Source: Nocardioides sp. Soil805 (lineage in GTDB: Bacteria > Actinomycetota > Actinomycetes > Propionibacteriales > Nocardioidaceae). Taken from it: a stretch of 64,000 nt of DNA. A model generated the notes under the pieces. That model had not been told where the DNA came from and did not search any database. It worked only from the letters and a program-made list of their open reading frames with translations. How positions within the stretch are numbered: the stretch's first letter is position 1; each line of letters starts with the position of its first letter. Both the position numbers and the translations under genes were made by a program. The DNA lies in assembly GCF_001429625.1 (NCBI RefSeq), contig NZ_LMSU01000001.1:1734003-1798002 (forward strand). The letters are read 5' to 3'. Shown in pieces: positions 60,186-64,000 of this stretch.

Positions 60186-60872
60186 TCAGTCCCGGAGCGG
60201 CAAGCCGTTGCGAACGGCCTTGGCTTGCCGCGATTGCGAGTAGCTCATCCAGGTTGCGACATCAAGCAGCCGGAGCGTGCTCGGTTGCGCTGCCCCGTGG
60301 TCGAGGGCCGGTTGAGCGAGTTCGTCTATCTGAGCGCGAAAGTCTGGTGTGAGTGCCTCTCGCAGCGCCTGCCATCCGTCTAGACCGTCGAGGCTCAGGT
60401 GCCGCATGATCACTGAGTCGAGGATGGGCATCAGATGCGGACGCTTGCGGGCGAGCAGCTTGCTTGCCCTGGTAGTGCTGACGCCGGGAATGGAGACCAG
60501 TTGAATCCACAGTTGCCACGCATGCGAATCCCGGTCGAGGTGTTCGGCCGACACATCCCAGAGGGCTCCGGCCGGTGGGATTCTGGCGAGGAGGGAGTTG
60601 CACCTGTCGCGTTCGAGTAGTTCCACGACGACGTGTGGTCCGAAGCGCACGTCGAGCAGTGAGGCGGCCGCAAGGTCTCCCACTGTGAAGGCGTCGACAT
60701 CGTTCCCAGGTAGCTCGTCGAAGTAGCGTCCGGCGAAGAGAACACGTGCATTTGGATAGTCCTGAGGGACGGGGTTGTAGTACGCGTCAACCAATCGGTA
60801 CGCGTCTCCCTGGACCACTTGCTCGATCGCGGTCTGCACTTCGGCGAGGTCGTTCGGCGAGCATTTCCTCAT
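60186..60872 (-). CDS. DUF6308 family protein
   Basis: A 228-residue protein starting at ATG 60872 (MRKCSPNDLAEVQTAIEQV). It matches the DUF6308 pattern common in actinobacterial islands: VQTAIEQVVQGDAYRLVDAYY, FAGRYFDELPGNDVDAFTVGD and LVSIPGVSTTRASKLLARKRP, the last resembling a helix-hairpin-helix that contacts DNA, followed by HLMPILDSVIMRHL. Function unknown, probably DNA-binding. The preceding gene converges; upstream lies the interrupted ATPase gene. Confidence 0.72.
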   Translation of the reverse strand: MRKCSPNDLAEVQTAIEQVVQGDAYRLVDAYYNPVPQDYPNARVLFAGRYFDELPGNDVDAFTVGDLAAASLLDVRFGPHVVVELLERDRCNSLLARIPPAGALWDVSAEHLDRDSHAWQLWIQLVSIPGVSTTRASKLLARKRPHLMPILDSVIMRHLSLDGLDGWQALREALTPDFRAQIDELAQPALDHGAAQPSTLRLLDVATWMSYSQSRQAKAVRNGLPLRD

Positions 60873-60983
60873 CTGTCGGCCCACAGGTGGAGTACTACGT
60901 CGCTGTGCTTCGCCATGGCTCGACGCTAGACGACTGCTCCGCAAGAAGGCGGGCGCACACGGCGCGCCTGGCCGGCCCCGCCA

Positions 60984-61394
60984 TCACCTGTCCAAGAAAC
61001 GTGCGTAGTGGCCTTGATAGACCACGCCGATGCTGCGCACGGGACCCCAGCGGTTCCGCAGCAAGTGAAGGTCGGCCTCTCTCGGCCGAAGGGAGACATG
61101 GTCCAGGAGGTCCGGACGTTCGATGCCGATGATGACGTCCGCGACGCGCGCCCACGCGGGGTCCACCCCATCGGCTGATAAGACGAGGCTGCGGGGAAGA
61201 GTGAGCACGAGCAGGACACCGGAGGCAGCGAGGGACGCGACCCTCGACGTGAACAGTCCGCCGGCCAGGTCGGCGTCGTCCACAACGAGCGCCCCTGGTG
61301 TCGCGACTCCGTCCATGTTGGTGTCGACGATGGAGATCCCACCCGGATCGATGATCTGGAGCGGCGCCGCGGCCAGGGTCTGCTTGGCATGGCT
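60984..61394 (-). pseudogene. DnaB/RecA-like ATPase, C-terminal fragment left of the IS3 element
   Basis: Reading from the IS boundary leftwards: SHAKQTLAAAPLQIIDP, GALVVDDADLAGG (Walker B-like) and ADVIIGIERPDLLDHVSL, then a tail ending HYARFLDR. It is the missing second half of the gene at 62714-63159: same strand, same family and separated exactly by the IS3 element. The apparent ATG at 61421 belongs to the IS end and is not a real start. Confidence 0.78.
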
Positions 61395-61420
61395 GGGGAC
61401 TGCTGCACGGATCGGTGACA
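61395..61420 (+). repeat. IS3 left inverted repeat
   Basis: GGGGACTGCTGCACG followed by GATCGGTGACA. It matches the reverse complement of 62688-62713 at 22 of 26 positions; the mismatches cluster after the first 15 bases. Confidence 0.8.
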
Positions 61421-61463
61421 TCTGAATCTGCGTCGATGTGTCGGCGCTGGAAGGATGTGCACC

Positions 61464-61757
61464 ATGCCGAAGGCGTTCCCTAAGGAGTTCCGCGAGGACG
61501 TGATCCGGGTCTACAAAGACTCGGATGCCTCGATGGCCCAGGTCGCGAAGGACTTCTGCATCTCGCCGTCGTGTCTGAAGCGGTGGCTGTCGATCGACGA
61601 GCGGAACTCGTCACGATCATCAGATCGTGCCGCCCCTGCGAGTGAGTCCGATGCGCTGCGTGAGGCAAACAAGCGGATCAAGCTCCTCGAGCAGGAGAAC
61701 GAGGTCCTGCGTCGCGCGGCCGCCTATCTGTCGCAGGCCAACCTGCCGGGAAAATGA
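61464..61757 (+). CDS. IS3 transposase subunit OrfA
   Basis: A 97-residue protein with a helix-turn-helix (about 5-45: FPKEFREDVIRVYKDSDASM, SPSCLKRWLS) and a leucine-zipper-like coiled coil (DALREANKRIKLLEQENEVL). The ATG at 61464 is chosen; an in-frame start three codons upstream is possible. It overlaps orfB by four bases (ATGA at 61754); in IS3 elements the full transposase is often made by frameshifting here, and an A4 run precedes the overlap. Confidence 0.85.
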   Translation: MPKAFPKEFREDVIRVYKDSDASMAQVAKDFCISPSCLKRWLSIDERNSSRSSDRAAPASESDALREANKRIKLLEQENEVLRRAAAYLSQANLPGK

Positions 61758-62680
61758 TGTACCCGCTCGTCCGTGAGCTGGCCGCCAAGGACGCCCCGCT
61801 GCGGGTGCCTGTTGCGGTGACGTGCCGGGTGCTCAACATCGCCCGCCAGCCCTACTACCGCTGGCTGAAGTGCCCGGTCACCGACACCGAACTGAGTGAG
61901 GCGTACCGCGCCAACGCCCTGTTCGACGCCCACAAGGACGACCCCGAGTTCGGCTACCGGTTCCTGGTCGATGAGGCGAAGGAGGCTGGTGAGCCGATGG
62001 CCGAGCGGACAGCCTGGAGGATCTGCTCCGAGCTGGGTTGGTGGTCCTCACACGGCAAGAAGCGCGGCAGCAACGGCAAGAAGCCAGGCCCGCCCGTCCA
62101 CGACGACCTGTGCACCATGACCGACAAGCACGGCGTCACCCGGCACGAGTTCAAGGCCGAGGGCCCGAACGAGCTCTGGCTCAGCGACATCACCGAACAC
62201 TGGACCGGCGAAGGCAAGCTCTATGTCTGCGCGATCAAGGACGCCTACTCCAACCGGATCGTCGGCTACTCCATCGACTCACGGATGAAGTCGTCGCTGG
62301 CGGTCGCGGCGCTGAACAACGCCGCCGCCCGCCGCCGCATCGAAGGCGGTGATGTGGCCGGCTGTGTGGTCCACACCGACCGCGGGTCCCAGTTCCGAAG
62401 CAGGAAGTTCGTCCACGCGATCAACCGTCACTCGATGGTCGGCTCAATGGGACGCGTCGGTGCAGCCGGAGACAACGCAGCCATGGAGTCGTTCTTCGCA
62501 CTGCTGCAGAAGAACGTCCTCAACCGACGGACGTGGGCGAGCCGCGAGGAACTGCGGATCGCAATCGTGACCTGGATCGAGAGGACCTACCACCGACGCC
62601 GTCGACAGGCCGCTCTCGGACGATTGACCCCCGTCGAGTACGAACTGATCATGAAGCCAGCCGCGACCCAGGCGGCCTAA
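61754..62680 (+). CDS. IS3 transposase OrfB (DDE integrase core)
   Basis: A 308-residue DDE transposase. HTH_21 region near 60-105, then the catalytic domain (about 130-300) with Asp in LWLSDITEHW, Asp in VVHTDRGSQF and Glu in AAMESFFALLQKN, the complete DDE triad of the IS3 family. The C-terminal RLTPVEYEL ending is typical. Complete and probably functional. Confidence 0.92.
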   Translation: MMYPLVRELAAKDAPLRVPVAVTCRVLNIARQPYYRWLKCPVTDTELSEAYRANALFDAHKDDPEFGYRFLVDEAKEAGEPMAERTAWRICSELGWWSSHGKKRGSNGKKPGPPVHDDLCTMTDKHGVTRHEFKAEGPNELWLSDITEHWTGEGKLYVCAIKDAYSNRIVGYSIDSRMKSSLAVAALNNAAARRRIEGGDVAGCVVHTDRGSQFRSRKFVHAINRHSMVGSMGRVGAAGDNAAMESFFALLQKNVLNRRTWASREELRIAIVTWIERTYHRRRRQAALGRLTPVEYELIMKPAATQAA

Positions 62681-62687
62681 CCGAAAC

Positions 62688-62713
62688 TGTCACCCGATCG
62701 TGCAGCAGTCCCC
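62688..62713 (-). repeat. IS3 right inverted repeat
   Basis: Reverse complement begins GGGGACTGCTGCACG and continues ATCGGGTGACA, matching the left end. It starts 8 bp after the orfB stop codon. Confidence 0.8.
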
Positions 62714-63159
62714 TGAGCTTGTGATCGTCCTGGGCGGACATGCGTCCATTCCAGAGGCGTAGCTCCGGCACCTTCGCCGCGCTCGCGACCAGACGAGCGG
62801 CGACCTTGTGGGTTGGGTCTCGCTTGCTGACCAGGTGCGTGTGGAAGCCGTGGTCGCTCGCCAACAGTAGAGCCCACTGAGCCGCGAGTGTGCTCCTGCC
62901 TTGACCCGGCGTCCCGGCCACCATCCAAACCTGCCCCGGCTCGAACCCACCCGTCACGTCGTCGAGCTCCGCGAAGCCAGTCGTCCGCGTCGCTGCTCTT
63001 TCCTCACGCCAGGCTTCGAGCTGCTCGAGGGCGTCCAGCGGGGTGATCACCCCGTGATCCTGACGGAGGGGTCCGACAGGTCCGGAGGCGCGACGGGGCC
63101 GGTAGCCGCTGGTGAATCCCCCCTTCGCGAAGTTGACGGGGAGTGGAGCGCGCGGTCAT
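62714..63159 (-). pseudogene. DnaB/RecA-like ATPase, N-terminal fragment, interrupted by IS3 and a frameshift
   Basis: From GTG 63050 the frame reads ITPLDALEQLEAWREE, then FAELDDVTGGFEPGQVWMV and a P-loop AGTPGQGRSTLAAQWA in which the invariant Lys of Walker A is Arg. It stops being coherent at the IS3 boundary (62713). Upstream, a start at ATG 63159, overlapping the previous stop as TAATG, opens MTARSTPRQLREGG, but a run of six C on the plus strand (63118-63123) shifts the frame; with five it would join smoothly into the ATPase. The protein belongs to the AAA_25/DnaB-like group of replication or recombination ATPases of integrative elements. Doubly broken, it is inactive. Confidence 0.75.
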
Positions 63160-63674
63160 TACTCGTCGTCGGCCCAGGGGTCGTCGTACGTCACGGGCGG
63201 GACGGATTTCGGACTCAAGGCAGGTACCGATGGATACCCCAGCGGTATGGGCGCGGGGAAGGTTTCCGCGACGGGATTAGGGACGCGAGACCACGGGAAC
63301 CCTTCCGGCACCTGCAGCGCGGTGGTGACGTCGAGGTAGGTAGCGATGCGACGCCCTCCTGCGCGTGAATCGATGAGCCACCCGATCGTGAGGGCATCGA
63401 GGTCGGTGCCGATCGGCTTGTCCAGCAGGGAGACAGTCTTGCGGAGGATCGCGCGCGCCTCTCGGGCGCTGCAGTCGGGCTGAGCTACCAGCACGTGGTG
63501 AATCTTCAGTTTGTGGAGTGCGCGGCCCGAGCCGTCGACGGCACAGGCCGCTTTGATCAGGTCGTAGCAGGTCTTCTCACCGGCAGTGATGTCGGCGAAC
63601 CAGCGCTGTCGGAGTTGACGGGCTTCGCGGGCGGCGGAGGTTCCGCGGGGCAGGATGGCGTCGGGATTGTGCAT
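63159..63674 (-). CDS. Uncharacterised protein with an mIHF-like DNA-binding region
   Basis: A 171-residue protein starting at ATG 63674. The middle (HKLKIHHVLVAQPDCSAREA, then RAIL) and the following LDALTIGWLIDSRAGG vaguely match the helix-two-turn-helix part of the actinobacterial integration host factor mIHF, which bends DNA and supports integrase reactions. The C-terminus is Pro-rich and ends acidic (YDDPWADDE). It overlaps the start of the broken ATPase gene (TAATG), so the two formed an operon. The mIHF link is tentative. Confidence 0.5.
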   Translation of the reverse strand: MHNPDAILPRGTSAAREARQLRQRWFADITAGEKTCYDLIKAACAVDGSGRALHKLKIHHVLVAQPDCSAREARAILRKTVSLLDKPIGTDLDALTIGWLIDSRAGGRRIATYLDVTTALQVPEGFPWSRVPNPVAETFPAPIPLGYPSVPALSPKSVPPVTYDDPWADDE

Positions 63675-64000
63675 GAAGACTCCAGGGGGATCGGGGCTTT
63701 GCCTTCACCATGCGCCAAGGGCGTAACGACAGCGTCCGTCCGACGCATCGGCTACCTGCCCGACCTGGGTCCGGCGCATCCGGGGCACCGGGGGCTGCGA
63801 CATCCGATGCGGACATGCACCGCTGTGGACGCTTGTCCCCAACGATTGTCCCCCGGTCCCCCCGTGTTCGCCGAGGGTGCCGACTTGTTCCAATTCCGAG
63901 CAGCAGCGAGAGGGGTCTTCGTGACGACACGGGCTGCTGAGTGGTGACGAGTCGAGGCGTGGAGTTGTCGGGTCGTCTTCGTCTCGCAGGTCCCGTAGAA
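63675..64000. other. 326-bp right edge without a recognised gene
   Basis: No convincing reading frame and no tRNA or att-like repeat was seen. It holds the promoter of the minus-strand gene ending at 63159 and continues beyond the window. Confidence 0.4.

Larger units (their letters stand above)
61395..62713 (+). mobile_element. IS3-family insertion sequence, complete
   Basis: A 1319-bp element with inverted terminal repeats beginning GGGGACTGCTGCACG on both ends, and two overlapping transposase frames, orfA and orfB. It is inserted inside the DnaB/RecA-like gene. No 3-5 bp target duplication is evident at the outer edges. The transposase frames are open and the DDE triad is intact, so the element may still be active. 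Confidence 0.88.
6769..64000. mobile_element. Genomic island (integrative element), left end at tRNA-Arg, right end outside window
   Basis: The tRNA-Arg 3' end, an adjacent excisionase and tyrosine integrase, more than 50 kb of nuclease, helicase, kinase and NAD/ADP-ribose genes, a type 3 BREX operon, an IS3 element and a DnaB/RecA-like gene near the right edge together mark an integrated defence island. No conjugation genes were seen in this window. The left boundary is the tRNA; the right boundary is not in view. Confidence 0.75.

Noticed and set aside
61395..62713. Target-site duplication of the IS3 element
   Set aside because: The bases flanking the inverted repeats were compared and no 3-5 bp direct repeat was evident, so none is annotated.
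63000..64000. Right attachment site or tRNA fragment
   Set aside because: No copy of the tRNA-Arg T-arm/acceptor sequence was found here.
1..64000. CRISPR arrays
   Set aside because: No regularly spaced direct repeats of 25-40 bp were noticed; the only repeated intergenic element is the 25-bp promoter-like sequence with wide spacing.

Overview
The window comes from a high-GC actinomycete chromosome. GTP-type PEP carboxykinases, very GC-rich codon use and the style of the integrase suggest Nocardioidaceae or a relative, but the sequence alone does not fix the genus. It has two parts: about 6.7 kb of ordinary chromosome on the left, and a genomic island that starts at a tRNA-Arg gene (6733-6805) and runs beyond the right edge.

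Core part (1-6732, all minus strand): the first 140 codons of one PEP carboxykinase gene; a membrane GGDEF-EAL protein overlapping a processive family-2 glycosyltransferase and a small membrane protein (a likely c-di-GMP/exopolysaccharide operon); and a second, divergent PEP carboxykinase with Ser in place of the usual reactive Cys. The tRNA-Arg(ACG) is followed by a strong terminator, then an excisionase and a tyrosine recombinase that mark the left end of the island.

Island, 8.5-31.8 kb: cargo rich in nucleases and NAD/ADP-ribose proteins. An operon carries a BglII-like PD-(D/E)XK nuclease, a RecB-nuclease/helicase and a PGN_0703-like nuclease. Directly upstream, nearly touching it, is an operon for a TY-Chap-like protein, an LRV-like repeat protein and an ADP-ribosylglycohydrolase fused to a dual-specificity phosphatase. 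Divergent from that is an NrtR-type Nudix regulator with a palindrome in the shared promoter, and convergent with NrtR is a macro-like/SIR2 fusion. Further right are a SpoT-like HD hydrolase, a 37-residue zinc ribbon, paired WYL regulators, a vWA protein, an RNase H-like protein, a frameshifted second phosphatase and an ECF-like sigma factor. A nearly identical 25-bp promoter-like element lies before at least three of these transcription units, including the sigma gene.

Island, 31.7-43.5 kb: a complete type 3 BREX operon on the minus strand in the order brxF-brxC-pglXI-brxHII-pglZ-brxA, with every junction overlapping by a few bases.

Island, 44.0-60.1 kb: divergent from BREX is the most unusual unit. 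It encodes an SF1 helicase; a NERD-pseudokinase-kinase-ATPase giant; a protein resembling MAD7 or DptG; a PD-(D/E)XK/HerA-FtsK ATPase resembling DptH or MAD8; an SF2 helicase fused to a complete primary-type sigma-70 factor; and a DUF7662-DUF6884-GIY-YIG fusion. It contains no DNA methyltransferase or phosphorothioation gene. My reading is that this is a candidate undescribed anti-phage system, possibly borrowing the BREX methylation mark. The right end (60-64 kb) has a DUF6308 protein and a DnaB/RecA-like ATPase gene broken by an intact IS3 element and a frameshift; no right attachment site is visible.
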